From assembly GCA_024681215.1 (NCBI GenBank), contig JAILBG010000069.1, positions 1 through 17,877 on the forward strand: a stretch of 17,877 nucleotides of DNA. Direction: 5' to 3'. Each line of letters starts with the position of its first letter. Position 1 is the first letter of the stretch. A model generated the notes under the pieces. The model was not told the origin of the DNA and searched no databases. It saw only the letters and a program-made list of their open reading frames with translations. Shown one piece after another: positions 1-8,189 of the stretch. Position numbers and translations under genes: made by a program. This stretch comes from RUG563 sp024681215 (GTDB taxonomy: Bacteria > Bacillota > Clostridia > Christensenellales > Aristaeellaceae).

Positions 1-183
1 TGCGATTTTTTTCATTTCGTGGAGCATTCTTATCACGATTGCGGCCCGCTTGGCTGGGGAGCGCGTGGCTGGGACGATGTCATTGAACAGCACGCCGAAA
101 ACGGCGATGACGCGATTGCGGCTTTCTATTCGTTGCTCCGCTCCTTTTTACAGGCTCATCATCCAGAAATCATCTGCGGCTGA
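1..183 (+). CDS. 3' end of an unrecognised protein (partial)
   Basis: Frame 1 is open from the first base to a TGA at 181-183 and gives the last 60 residues of a protein whose start lies outside the window. The piece is acidic and rich in His, Trp and Asp (FHFVEHSYHDCGPLGWG near the left edge, then a predicted helix ending SLLRSFLQAHH). I do not recognise the family and assign no function. It is supported as a real gene end by the terminator that follows 7 bases after the stop and by the absence of a competing minus-strand gene: rnpB begins only beyond the terminator. It converges on the minus-strand rnpB. The fragment is too short for a firm call. Confidence 0.5.
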   Translation, partial: CDFFHFVEHSYHDCGPLGWGARGWDDVIEQHAENGDDAIAAFYSLLRSFLQAHHPEIICG

Positions 184-190
184 ACCGCGC

Positions 191-226
191 AAAACCGCCT
201 CGGGAAATCGTTCCCTGGGCGGTTTT
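191..226. terminator. Bidirectional intrinsic terminator between partial CDS and rnpB
   Basis: AAAACCGCC (191-199) pairs perfectly with GGCGGTTTT (218-226), and inside it GGGAA (202-206) pairs with TTCCC (211-215). The T-run follows the stem on the plus strand, and a four-T run follows on the minus strand. It can therefore end both the plus-strand gene to the left and rnpB from the right. Confidence 0.85.
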
Positions 227-237
227 TCCATTGCGGC

Positions 238-568
<331 letters not shown>

Positions 569-590
569 GAACACAGAAACGGGATCGAAG

Positions 591-1295
591 TTACGGAATG
601 ATCAGCAGCCGTCCGCAGGTCTCGCATTCCACCAGCGCGCCGGATTTGATCTTTCTCACCACCGCCGACGGCAGCGACATATTGCATCCGCCGCACTGAT
701 CGCCGTACAGCGCTGCCAGCGGCGGAACGCTGTGGAGCTTGATGGTACGGTACTTCTCCAGGTATTCCTGCTCGATGGGCTTGGCTTTTTCATCGGCGGC
801 AGCGCGGAGCGCTTCCAGATCCTTGCTCTTTTCTTTGGCTTCCTGATCGTAGAGCACCTTGAGCTTGTCAAACTCGTTTTTGGCCTTGGCGGCGCGTATT
901 TTCACGTCCGCCTGCTGTTTTTCCCGATCGGCGGCGTCCTTCTTGATCTTTTTTATTTCCTGCTCGTATGCGTTCAGATTGCTCTGGAAACGGCGGGCGT
1001 CGGAAAGCATCTGGCGCACGGTCTCCAGATCGTCGGCGGGTTCCGCTTCGATTTTCGCCTGCAGGGAATGCAGCTGCTCGTCCGTCATGCGGATGGCGTC
1101 TTTCAGGGCGTCCAGCCGATCCAGCATTGCGGCCACTTCATTTTCGATGCGTTCGTTGGCGCTTTTCTGCTCCATGAAATATTCTCTGCATTTGGTCAGC
1201 TTCTGCCGGGTGGGCGAACGCTTGATGGACATTTCCATCTTATCCGCCGCCACGTCAGCCTTCTGATACTCCCACAGTAAATGCAGCTGATCCAT
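591..1295 (-). CDS. C4-type zinc ribbon, coiled-coil protein (DUF164 / CT398-like)
   Basis: The protein has 234 residues. Residues about 15-180 are highly charged, Lys/Glu/Ala-rich and predicted to form a long helical hairpin or coiled coil. The C-terminus is a zinc ribbon with two cysteine pairs, C201-x2-C204 and C224-x2-C227, in the arrangement of the C4-type zinc ribbon family. Members of this family are widespread but their molecular role is unclear; RNA or nucleic acid contact is a guess. The start is ATG at 1295, preceded by AAGGAGGG. It follows nif3 by 18 bases and precedes rnpB by 22 bases, a linkage common in Clostridia. It is probably the last protein gene of the dnaG-rpoD cluster. 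Confidence 0.85.
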   Translation of the reverse strand: MDQLHLLWEYQKADVAADKMEMSIKRSPTRQKLTKCREYFMEQKSANERIENEVAAMLDRLDALKDAIRMTDEQLHSLQAKIEAEPADDLETVRQMLSDARRFQSNLNAYEQEIKKIKKDAADREKQQADVKIRAAKAKNEFDKLKVLYDQEAKEKSKDLEALRAAADEKAKPIEQEYLEKYRTIKLHSVPPLAALYGDQCGGCNMSLPSAVVRKIKSGALVECETCGRLLIIP

Positions 1296-1313
1296 TGTTG
1301 AGCCCTCCTTGCA

Positions 1314-2084
1314 TTACGCGCGGCCAAAGGGCGCGCATTGAGACGGGAAAACCCGTACATTATATTGTACATCATCCAGCCTGTTTTGTAAATACTCGGC
1401 CAGTACGGGCACCAGCGGCGCTTCCGTGCCGAAATGCCCGCCGTCAAACAGCACGAAATCGCTCATCACGGCGGCCAGCGCGTTATGATGCCGCACTTCG
1501 CCGGTCAGAAACGCCTGAGCGCCGAGCGATTTCGCCAGCTGCCAATCCCCGTCGTCCGCGCCGCCGGCAATGGCGAGCGAAGATATCTTCCTGTTCCCGT
1601 CTCCATAGCGGCGGACCGGGAAGCGCAGGGCTTCAGAAATCACGGCGTCCAGCTGCCCGGCGGTCAAAGGCTCGCAGAATTCCCCCAGGAACAGATAATC
1701 GCCCGCTTTATGCAGATCCTTCAGCTTCAGAAGCCGCCCGCAGCAGGCGCTGCCGCTGTATTCCGTCTGATCCAGGTTGGTATGGGCGCTGACAAGGGAA
1801 ATCCGCCTGCGCACCATTTCGCAGAGGATCCTTCCCTCCGGGTCTTCTTCCGTCAGGTTCTTTCTTGCGTGAAACAGAAGCGGATGGTGCGTAACAATCA
1901 GCTCTGCGCCCAGCGTAGCTGCCTCGCTGACCACGTCCGCCGTGGCGTCCAGCGCCACCAGGATTTTGGAGACAGAAGCGGAGCGGCTGCCCACCAGGAT
2001 GCCCACGTTGTCAAAATCGGCAGCGGTTTCAAAAGGCGCGATTTCGTCGATCAGATCATAAATGTCCTTCACAGTTGCCGTCAC
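1314..2084 (-). CDS. Nif3-like dinuclear metal centre protein
   Basis: This belongs to the Nif3/YbgI/YqfO family. These proteins form toroidal hexamers with a two-metal site; some are labelled GTP cyclohydrolase I type 2, but the physiological substrate is unsettled. Visible metal-ligand motifs are THHPLLFH (H66, H67), HTNLD (H101, D105) and GGHFGTE (H217, E221), so the metal site looks intact. At 256 residues it is the short form and lacks the PII-like insert found in the roughly 370-residue Bacillus YqfO. The start is GTG at 2084, with GAGGAGGAA upstream. It overlaps the end of trmK by 29 bases, so its ribosome binding site lies inside trmK and translation is probably coupled. The trmK-nif3 pairing is conserved in Firmicutes. 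Confidence 0.9.
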   Translation of the reverse strand: MTATVKDIYDLIDEIAPFETAADFDNVGILVGSRSASVSKILVALDATADVVSEAATLGAELIVTHHPLLFHARKNLTEEDPEGRILCEMVRRRISLVSAHTNLDQTEYSGSACCGRLLKLKDLHKAGDYLFLGEFCEPLTAGQLDAVISEALRFPVRRYGDGNRKISSLAIAGGADDGDWQLAKSLGAQAFLTGEVRHHNALAAVMSDFVLFDGGHFGTEAPLVPVLAEYLQNRLDDVQYNVRVFPSQCAPFGRA

Positions 2085-2718
2085 GGTTCAATTCCTCCTC
2101 GATCCATGCTTTCCGCTTTTGAGACGTTTCGCCGCGGCCGATGACCTGCTTTTGCCAGGAAAGATAAGCCAGAAAAATCTTTTCCCTGCTTTCCAGCAGC
2201 CGCGGCCCGAGATAGATTTGCTTTTCCGTATAGGATTCCCGGCCCGGCTCAGCACGCAGGATCACATAATAACGGTTAGCGGCGCGCACGATGCGTTCTT
2301 CGCCGATCCTGTATCCGATCCCGGCCAGCGCCTCCCGGACAAGGAAAACCTCCGTATGCGCCGAAAGGATCAGGCAAGCGCCGTTCAGCCTGTCTTTTCC
2401 CCGGGTCAGGATCCCTGCCAGCGTGCGTCCTCCCATGCCCAGGATGGCGATGGCCTGGGCGGGCTGCGGAAGCGCGTCCAGCCCGTCGCCGACGCAGAGA
2501 TCCGCGCGGTCGGAAAGCTGATGCAGCGCAAGCAGCGCCTTTGCTTTTTCCAGTGAATCCGCGCTGATATCAGCCACGCACATTCTTTGGCAGCGTCCTT
2601 TGGTCAGCAGATAACAAGACAACCGCCCGTGATCGGCCCCGATATCGGCGCCGTATGCACAGGCGGGAAACAGGTCCGCCGCGGCGGACAGACGTTCGTC
2701 CAGATGCGGGATGCGCAT
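2056..2718 (-). CDS. trmK: tRNA (adenine(22)-N1)-methyltransferase TrmK
   Basis: TrmK uses S-adenosylmethionine to methylate N1 of adenine 22 in the D-arm region of tRNAs. The protein has 220 residues. It has the class I methyltransferase start GADIGADHGRLS (residues 23-34, the SAM-binding loop), then an acidic strand end VADIS (48-52), then the family signature ILGMGG (92-97), and ends in a helical charged tail. Length matches the family. The start is ATG at 2718, only 2 bases after the rpoD stop and without a strong separate ribosome binding site, so translational coupling to rpoD is likely. It overlaps nif3 by 29 bases. The rpoD-trmK-nif3 order is the usual Firmicutes arrangement and supports the call. 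Confidence 0.93.
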   Translation of the reverse strand: MRIPHLDERLSAAADLFPACAYGADIGADHGRLSCYLLTKGRCQRMCVADISADSLEKAKALLALHQLSDRADLCVGDGLDALPQPAQAIAILGMGGRTLAGILTRGKDRLNGACLILSAHTEVFLVREALAGIGYRIGEERIVRAANRYYVILRAEPGRESYTEKQIYLGPRLLESREKIFLAYLSWQKQVIGRGETSQKRKAWIEEELNRDGNCEGHL

Positions 2719-2720
2719 GA

Positions 2721-3806
2721 TCAGTCCAGATAATCCTTCAGCTTTTTGCTGCGGCTGGGATGGCGCAGCTTGCGCAGGGCCTTCGCTTCGATCTGGCGGA
2801 TGCGTTCCCGGGTCACTTTGAATTCCCGGCCCACTTCCTCCAGGGTACGCTGATGCCCGTCATCCAGCCCGAAGCGGAGCCGAAGCACCTTTTCTTCCCG
2901 GGGCGTCAGGGTATCCAGTACGTCCCAGAGCTGTTCCTTCATCAAAGTATGGGAAGCGGCCTCCGCAGGGGCGGGCGCGCCTTCATCCTCGATGAAATCG
3001 CCAAGGTGGCTGTCCTCCTCTTCGCCGATGGGCGTTTCCAGGGATACGGGCTCCTGAGCGATTTTGATGATCTCGCGGACTTTCGCTTCGCTGATGTTCA
3101 TGGCTTTGGCGATCTCATCCGGCGTAGGCTCCCGGCCGTATTCCTGCAGAAGCTGCCGGGAAACGCGGATCAGCTTATTGATGGTTTCCACCATATGAAC
3201 GGGGATGCGTATGGTGCGCGCCTGGTCCGCGATGGCGCGGGTGATGGCCTGGCGGATCCACCAGGTGGCGTAGGTAGAAAATTTATAGCCTTTCCGGTAA
3301 TCGAATTTTTCCACGGCCTTGATAAGCCCCAGGTTGCCTTCCTGGATCAGATCCAGGAAGAGCATGCCGCGGCCCACATAGCGCTTTGCAATGGAAACGA
3401 CCAGGCGCAGATTGGCTTCCGCCAGCTTTTTCTTGGCTTCCTCGTCCCCCTGCTCCATCCGCTGGGCGATTTCGATTTCCTCTTCCGCCGTCAGCAGTGG
3501 CACCCGGCCGATTTCTTTCAGATACATCCGCACCGGATCGTCGATGCTGATGCCCTCGGGCATGGAAAGATCCAGATCCTCGGGAAGCGGTTCAGGCGTC
3601 TGCGACGCGGCGGCGTCGGCAGGATCGCGGGTCACGGTGACGCCCATGGCGTCGAAGGTTTCCAAAATGCTGTCAAACTGATCGGGATCGATTTCATAGG
3701 AAGAGAGGCGGCTGATGATTTCATCATACGTCAAAACGCCTTTGCTTTTTCCCAATTCATATAGTTCATTCAGTTTTGCCTGCTTTGCATCGATCTGCGT
3801 GCTCAA
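2721..3806 (-). CDS. rpoD: Primary (housekeeping) sigma factor of RNA polymerase
   Basis: This sigma factor (SigA/RpoD) directs RNA polymerase to -35/-10 promoters. Numbered from the longer GTG reading (3815, 364 residues): a short region 1.1 (1-85) and region 1.2 with DDPVRMYLKEIG (92-103). Region 2 holds the core-binding and -10 recognition helix FSTYATWWIRQAITRAI (179-195). Region 3 lies about 205-280. The region 4.2 helix-turn-helix is TLEEVGREF...RERIRQIEAKALRKLR (324-351). All key regions are intact. The start is chosen as TTG at 3806 (361 residues) because AGGAG at 3815-3819 is 8 bases upstream of it, whereas for the GTG at 3815 that same motif would overlap the start codon. It lies 22 bases after dnaG and 2 bases before trmK. 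Confidence 0.97.
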   Translation of the reverse strand: MSTQIDAKQAKLNELYELGKSKGVLTYDEIISRLSSYEIDPDQFDSILETFDAMGVTVTRDPADAAASQTPEPLPEDLDLSMPEGISIDDPVRMYLKEIGRVPLLTAEEEIEIAQRMEQGDEEAKKKLAEANLRLVVSIAKRYVGRGMLFLDLIQEGNLGLIKAVEKFDYRKGYKFSTYATWWIRQAITRAIADQARTIRIPVHMVETINKLIRVSRQLLQEYGREPTPDEIAKAMNISEAKVREIIKIAQEPVSLETPIGEEEDSHLGDFIEDEGAPAPAEAASHTLMKEQLWDVLDTLTPREEKVLRLRFGLDDGHQRTLEEVGREFKVTRERIRQIEAKALRKLRHPSRSKKLKDYLD

Positions 3807-3828
3807 TGGCTCCACTCCTCTCTCTCCC

Positions 3829-5592
3829 TCAGCGGCTTTGCTGTCTCAGCTGAGCCAATTCTTTTGAAAGCACTGTGACTTCACTGAGCGCCTGAGCGCG
3901 CCCCTCTGCGGTTTCCGCGGTGCGCATCAGCTCCGTCATGGCCTGAATCTGCTGTTGTACATGCTGGATCTGCACGTTTCTCAGGCAGTCCGCGGCGATG
4001 TCCGCGGCGTTTTCCTGTTCGCTGTCCGTCAGCATGGAAAATGCTTCCCCTGCCGCCTGGCGCAATGCGTCGTTTTCCAGATCGTTCATCAGCTCCGCGG
4101 GCTTGTCCCCCTGAAGCAGGCGCAGGGCCAGCGCCTTGAGATCGCCGTCCTGAAAATCATCCGGCTTCACCATGCCTTCCGGCAGCTTGCCCGTGGCCAG
4201 CAGCGCCAGCAGCATCTGCTCCGCCCGGTACGCTTCCGACCGGCCCGCCCGCTTTGGGTTTATTCTTTCCCTTTCAGGCTTTGGTTTATTCTGCGGCGCC
4301 TGGCCTTCCGGCCTTGAAACGCCCATCTGCGCCGTCAGCACGTCCCTGCTGAAACCGGTCTGCACTGAAAGCAGCTCCAGATAGTTTTCCAATTCCACCG
4401 GTTCCTTTACTTTGTTCAGCAGCTCCGCGCAGGCCTTGGCGTATTCCGTCCGTCCTTCCTGGGTGTCCATTTCAAATTTTTTCCGCAGCCGCTGCATGCC
4501 GAAGGCGGTGGGGCTGATGGGCCGGATGGCAAGGAAGGCGTCCAGCCCGCGCTGGCGGATGAATTCATCCGGGTCCAGATTATCCGGGAAACAGAGCACT
4601 TTGGCGGGCACGTCCTCCGTTTCAAAGATCCCCAGCGCCCGTTCTATGGCGTGCTGGCCCGCTTCGTCGCCGTCATAGGCCAGATGCACTTCCGGCGCGT
4701 ACCGCTTCAGCAGCCTCGCCTGTTCGTTGGTCAGCGACGTGCCCAGCGTGGCCACCGCCCCGGTGACGCCGGCCTGGGCGATGGCGACCACGTCCATATA
4801 GCCTTCCACCAGAATGATCCTTTTCAGATCCCTGATCTTGCGGATCAGATTGATGGCGTACACGCCCTTGCGTTTGTTGAATACCGGCGTATCGGAGGTA
4901 TTCAGGTATTTGGGTTTGGCGTCCCCCATGGCGCGTCCGCCGAAGCCAAGCACCTGGTTCTGCTGGTCGATAATGGGGAAAATGGCGCGGTTGCGGAACA
5001 TATCGAAGGCATGGTCCCCTTTGATCACCGATAACCCGGCCAGGGAAAGCTCTTCCTGGGTGTAGCCTTTTCCCGTGAGGAACGCGGTCAGGCTGTCCCA
5101 CTGGTCCGGCGCGGCGCCCAGGCCGAATCTGCGGATGATGCCGTCGTCCAGCCCGCGGCCGTGGAGATAATCCAGCACGGCTTTTCCGTTCGGGGTCCAT
5201 AATGTATCGTGGTAATACCGGGCGGCTTCCCGGTTGGCGCCCAGCAATCTTTCCCGCTGGCTGCGGCGGCGCTCATAATCCGGGTCTTCCCGGATCTCGG
5301 GCATCGGCATGTGGATCCTGTCCGCCAGCAGCTTCACGGCCTCCAGATAGGAAAGCCGTTCCATTTCCATCACGAACTGCACCACGTTTCCCCCGGCCTT
5401 GCAGCCGAAGCAGTAATACAGGTTCAATTCGCTGTTGACGGAAAAAGAAGGCGTTTTTTCATGGTGGAACGGGCACAGCCCCCAATACCTGCGCCCATCC
5501 TTTTTCAGCGGAAGATAACCGGATACGACGGATACGATGTCTGTACGGGCATACAATTCATCCATCCAGGATGACGGTATCCGTCCTGCCAA
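3829..5592 (-). CDS. dnaG: DNA primase
   Basis: DnaG makes the RNA primers for DNA replication and works with the replicative helicase. Numbered from the longer ATG reading (5622): the CHC2 zinc finger has C50, H53, C71 and C74. The RNA-polymerase-like basic patch lies around NRAIFPI...VLGFGGR (211-230). The TOPRIM catalytic centre has EGYMD (E273-D277) and YDGDEAG (D317, D319). The remainder, about 430-597, is a helical helicase-binding region with a proline/lysine-rich linker around 440-460. The start is chosen as TTG at 5592 (587 residues). AAGGAGG at 5601-5607 is 8 bases upstream of it, and the protein then begins a few residues before the conserved DELYARTDIV. The ATG at 5622 has no ribosome binding site. 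It follows dgt and precedes rpoD. Confidence 0.96.
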   Translation of the reverse strand: MAGRIPSSWMDELYARTDIVSVVSGYLPLKKDGRRYWGLCPFHHEKTPSFSVNSELNLYYCFGCKAGGNVVQFVMEMERLSYLEAVKLLADRIHMPMPEIREDPDYERRRSQRERLLGANREAARYYHDTLWTPNGKAVLDYLHGRGLDDGIIRRFGLGAAPDQWDSLTAFLTGKGYTQEELSLAGLSVIKGDHAFDMFRNRAIFPIIDQQNQVLGFGGRAMGDAKPKYLNTSDTPVFNKRKGVYAINLIRKIRDLKRIILVEGYMDVVAIAQAGVTGAVATLGTSLTNEQARLLKRYAPEVHLAYDGDEAGQHAIERALGIFETEDVPAKVLCFPDNLDPDEFIRQRGLDAFLAIRPISPTAFGMQRLRKKFEMDTQEGRTEYAKACAELLNKVKEPVELENYLELLSVQTGFSRDVLTAQMGVSRPEGQAPQNKPKPERERINPKRAGRSEAYRAEQMLLALLATGKLPEGMVKPDDFQDGDLKALALRLLQGDKPAELMNDLENDALRQAAGEAFSMLTDSEQENAADIAADCLRNVQIQHVQQQIQAMTELMRTAETAEGRAQALSEVTVLSKELAQLRQQSR

Positions 5593-5707
5593 CGCCTGCC
5601 CCTCCTTCCGCAGTATTCCCATGTGCTATCATTCGAGACGAAACGCGTATTTCCTGCAATACGGCAGAATTTTCGACACGGAAAAATATGATAAAGACTG
5701 ACAAGGA

Positions 5708-6709
5708 TCAGAACACAGGGAACGATACGGGCATGAACAGATGCTGATACGTGCGCATGGCGTACCGGTCCGTCATGCAGGCAAGAAAATCCGTCACGGC
5801 GCGCTCGGTGCCGTCCCGATAGGAGATCTGCACGTATTCCATGGGCATTTGGGCCGGGTGCTCCATATAGTATTCGAAAAGAGCCTCCAGCAGATGGTCG
5901 CAGCGGTCCTCCTCCTGCTTTCGCCATTCGTCCATATACACGTTTTTGAACAGAAAGCTGCGCAGCTCGTCCGTGGCGGCCTGCACCGGGGGGCTCATGG
6001 TGAGGTGCTCGCCGTCCTGACTGTTGAGGATGATATCGCTGATCATGGTATTGATGCGCTGGCCGTGGGTTTCCCCCAGCACGCGGATCAATTCATGGGG
6101 AAGCTCGAACTCCTTGAGCACGCCCGCACGGATGGCGTCATCGATATCGTGGTTGATATAGGCGATCCGGTCCGCCCGGGCCACGCATTCCCCTTCCAGG
6201 GTGGCGGGCATGCCATCGCCGGAATGATGCAGGATGCCGTCCCGCACTTCCCAGGTCAGATTCAGCCCTTCGCCGCCCTCCAGCGTTTCCACCACCCGCA
6301 GGCTTTGTTCGTTGTGGCGGAAATGGCCGTTCGTCATGCGGTTCAGCGTGCGTTCCCCGCAGTGGCCGAAGGGCGTATGCCCCAGATCGTGCCCCAGGGC
6401 GATGGCTTCGGCCAGATCCTCGTTGAGGCGCAGGCTGCGCGCCAGGCTGCGCGCCACCTGGGAAACCTCCAGCGTATGGGTCAGCCGGGTGCGGTAATGA
6501 TCCCCTTCCGGGGAGATAAACACCTGGGTCTTGAATTTCAGGCGGCGAAAGCTTTTGCAGTGGATGATCCGGTCCCTGTCCCGCTGGAACTCGGTGCGGT
6601 AAGGGCAGGGAGAAATCGGCTTGTCCCGTCCTTTGGTATCCGCGCTGCATACGGCGCGGGGCCCAAGCCAGCTGCGTTCCCTTTCTTCCAGCATCTCCCG
6701 GATGGTCAT
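5708..6709 (-). CDS. dgt: dGTP triphosphohydrolase-like HD-domain protein
   Basis: This belongs to the deoxyguanosinetriphosphate triphosphohydrolase-like family, which splits dNTPs to deoxynucleoside and tripolyphosphate. The protein has 333 residues, normal for the family. The HD-domain metal site is visible (numbered from this start): H78 in RLTHTLEVSQ, then H107-D108 in GHDLGHTPFGH with further histidines, then a later DRIAYINHDIDD stretch carrying the last ligand. A conserved N-terminal block (RTEFQRDRDRI) precedes it. The start is ATG at 6709 because AAGGGGGTGA lies just upstream; the frame stays open 25 codons further but without a site. It lies just after the trmD terminator and ahead of dnaG, a common neighbour pair in Firmicutes, so it probably heads the dgt-dnaG-rpoD transcription unit. 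No convincing promoter was found. Actual nucleotide specificity cannot be told from sequence. Confidence 0.92.
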   Translation of the reverse strand: MTIREMLEERERSWLGPRAVCSADTKGRDKPISPCPYRTEFQRDRDRIIHCKSFRRLKFKTQVFISPEGDHYRTRLTHTLEVSQVARSLARSLRLNEDLAEAIALGHDLGHTPFGHCGERTLNRMTNGHFRHNEQSLRVVETLEGGEGLNLTWEVRDGILHHSGDGMPATLEGECVARADRIAYINHDIDDAIRAGVLKEFELPHELIRVLGETHGQRINTMISDIILNSQDGEHLTMSPPVQAATDELRSFLFKNVYMDEWRKQEEDRCDHLLEALFEYYMEHPAQMPMEYVQISYRDGTERAVTDFLACMTDRYAMRTYQHLFMPVSFPVF

Positions 6710-6782
6710 GCTTTCACCCCCTTGACAGGTATATACCACGCGAAGAATGCAAAATCCTTTTGAAAACGCAAGAATATCAAGC

Positions 6783-6811
6783 AAAAAGCCCCTTTTCAGG
6801 GGCGGTTTTTT
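6783..6811 (-). terminator. Intrinsic terminator after trmD
   Basis: On the minus strand GCCCC (6799-6803) pairs with GGGGC (6788-6792) across a six-base loop, followed by five T (6783-6787). An A-run before the stem makes it usable in the other direction as well. It ends the ylxM-to-trmD operon and separates it from dgt. Confidence 0.85.
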
Positions 6812-6825
6812 GATGATCAGGCATT

Positions 6826-7548
6826 TTACAGCAGATCCGGCCGGCGCTCGGAAGTGATCTTCTTCGATTGTTCACGGCGCCATGCGGCGATTTTCGCGTG
6901 ATCGCCGTTCAATAGCACCTCCGGCACTTCCATGCCCTCAAATACCCGGGGCCGGGTGTACTGCGGGTATTCCAGCAGCCCGTCCCCGGAAAAGCTCTCG
7001 TCGTCAGCGCTTTCCTCGCTGCCCAGCACGCCCGGGATCAGCCGGGCTACGCAGTCCGTCAGCACCATAGCGCCCAGTTCCCCGCCGGTGAGCACGTAAT
7101 CGCCGATGGAAACCTCCAGATCGATGTATTTGTCGATCAGGCGCTGATCCACGCCCTCGTAATGCCCGCAAAGGAGGATCAGGTGTTCTTCCATTGCCAG
7201 TTCCCGCGCCAGCGCCTGCGTAAGCTTCACGCCCCGGGGAGAAAGATAAATGCGCCGCACCCCGGAAGGCGCGGACGGCTGCTCTTTTTCCAGATTGGAC
7301 CGGCACGCGACGCGGCGCTTTTCGCACACGGCCTTCATGCAGTCCGCAATGGGCTGCGCCATCATCAGCATCCCCGCCCCGCCGCCGAAGGGATAATCGT
7401 CGGTGTTTTTGTGCTTGGAGGCCGAATACGGGCGGATGTCCACCGTCTCCACCGTGATGTATCCCTGCTGCCGGGCCCGGCCCAGGATGCTGGTATTCAG
7501 CACGTTTTCAAACATTTCCGGGAAAATGGTGAGGATATCGATGGTCAT
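6826..7548 (-). CDS. trmD: tRNA (guanine(37)-N1)-methyltransferase TrmD
   Basis: TrmD is the SPOUT-class enzyme that methylates N1 of guanine 37, next to the anticodon, preventing +1 frameshifts. The protein has 240 residues, the family norm. It begins MTIDILTIFPEMF, contains the GGGAGML loop, and carries the trefoil-knot SAM site LLCGHYEGVDQR followed by SIGDYVLTGGELGA. The C-terminal domain has YPQYTRPRVFEG and VLLNGDHAKIAAWR, all conserved in TrmD. A short Lys/Arg/Ser-rich stretch (around CEKRRVACRSNLEKE) is a family-variable insert. The start is ATG at 7548, which overlaps the stop of the GNAT gene as ATGA. The frame is open upstream, but that extension is out-of-frame GNAT coding sequence and is not conserved TrmD. 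A terminator follows the stop. Confidence 0.96.
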   Translation of the reverse strand: MTIDILTIFPEMFENVLNTSILGRARQQGYITVETVDIRPYSASKHKNTDDYPFGGGAGMLMMAQPIADCMKAVCEKRRVACRSNLEKEQPSAPSGVRRIYLSPRGVKLTQALARELAMEEHLILLCGHYEGVDQRLIDKYIDLEVSIGDYVLTGGELGAMVLTDCVARLIPGVLGSEESADDESFSGDGLLEYPQYTRPRVFEGMEVPEVLLNGDHAKIAAWRREQSKKITSERRPDLL

Positions 7549-8189
7549 GCTTTTTCGTCCTCTTGCGTCAGGATTTCTTCGTCCGCGGCGGGCGGCAGCT
7601 CCGCCAGGGCGGGGTGGCCGGTAAGCCGCCTGATGATGCGCCATCCGTCCCGGCTGTTGATCAGGTTTTTGGGGATCGGGCGGAAGCCCAGATCCAGATA
7701 CACCTTGCAGGCCACCCAGGTGGTGGTCTGGGTGGGGATCTTCGCGTACCTCTGCCCCAGATGCTGCATGATCCGCAGCACGTGGGTAATCAGCGGCTTG
7801 GAAAGCCCCTTTCCCTGATCTTCCCGCCGGACCGCCACCCAGTGCAGCCAACCGTCGTCGGACGCGTCGATGCCGCGGATGTCGAAATATGCCGTGGCGG
7901 TGGCGACCTTTTCGCCTCTTTCGTTCACTGCGAATACCATCCGCTCCGGCAGGATATCGGTATGGGCCCCAAAGTATTTGTCCCAGACTTCGATGCCCTG
8001 CCGCTGGGAATCCAGCTCTTTGGCGCTTCTTTCAATGGCGATCCAGGCGTCCCGGTCGCCGTCCCGGTACATTTCGTAATGATAGCCGTCCGGCAGGGGC
8101 AGCTCCTTGACGCCGGAAATATCGCCCCGCAGCATCAATTCATAATACCGGATGCGTGTATCGTGATTGTCCAAAATCGGCAGGCTCAT
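7545..8189 (-). CDS. GNAT-family N-acetyltransferase, embedded in the rimM-trmD operon
   Basis: The protein has 214 residues and an acetyl-CoA-binding GNAT fold. Strand VATATAYFDI (95-104) is followed by motif A, WLHWVAVRREDQGKG (114-128), whose Q-G-K-G loop would hold the pyrophosphate of acetyl-CoA. Motif B, VYLDLGFRPIP (163-173), follows. About 80 N-terminal residues before the core strands are less typical and may shape substrate binding. The substrate is not predictable. The start is ATG at 8189, directly after the rimM stop, with GGGAGGAA inside the rimM end; the stop overlaps the trmD start by 4 bases. It is thus translationally woven into the rimM-trmD pair, which is odd because these two are usually adjacent. 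A role in modifying a ribosomal or tRNA-related target is only a context inference; a passenger gene is equally possible. Confidence 0.85.
   Translation of the reverse strand: MSLPILDNHDTRIRYYELMLRGDISGVKELPLPDGYHYEMYRDGDRDAWIAIERSAKELDSQRQGIEVWDKYFGAHTDILPERMVFAVNERGEKVATATAYFDIRGIDASDDGWLHWVAVRREDQGKGLSKPLITHVLRIMQHLGQRYAKIPTQTTTWVACKVYLDLGFRPIPKNLINSRDGWRIIRRLTGHPALAELPPAADEEILTQEDEKA

Noticed and set aside
6729..6738. Palindrome GGTATATACC upstream of dgt
   Set aside because: Only 10 bases and AT-rich in the middle, without a matching promoter layout; it could arise by chance.
6710..6784. 25-codon N-terminal extension of the dGTPase-like protein
   Set aside because: The frame is open, but a good ribosome binding site precedes the internal ATG at 6709 and the extension reaches back to the trmD terminator.
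7549..7851. N-terminal extension of TrmD by about 100 codons
   Set aside because: It is the GNAT gene read in another frame; TrmD begins at the ATG in the ATGA overlap and then has the normal family length.
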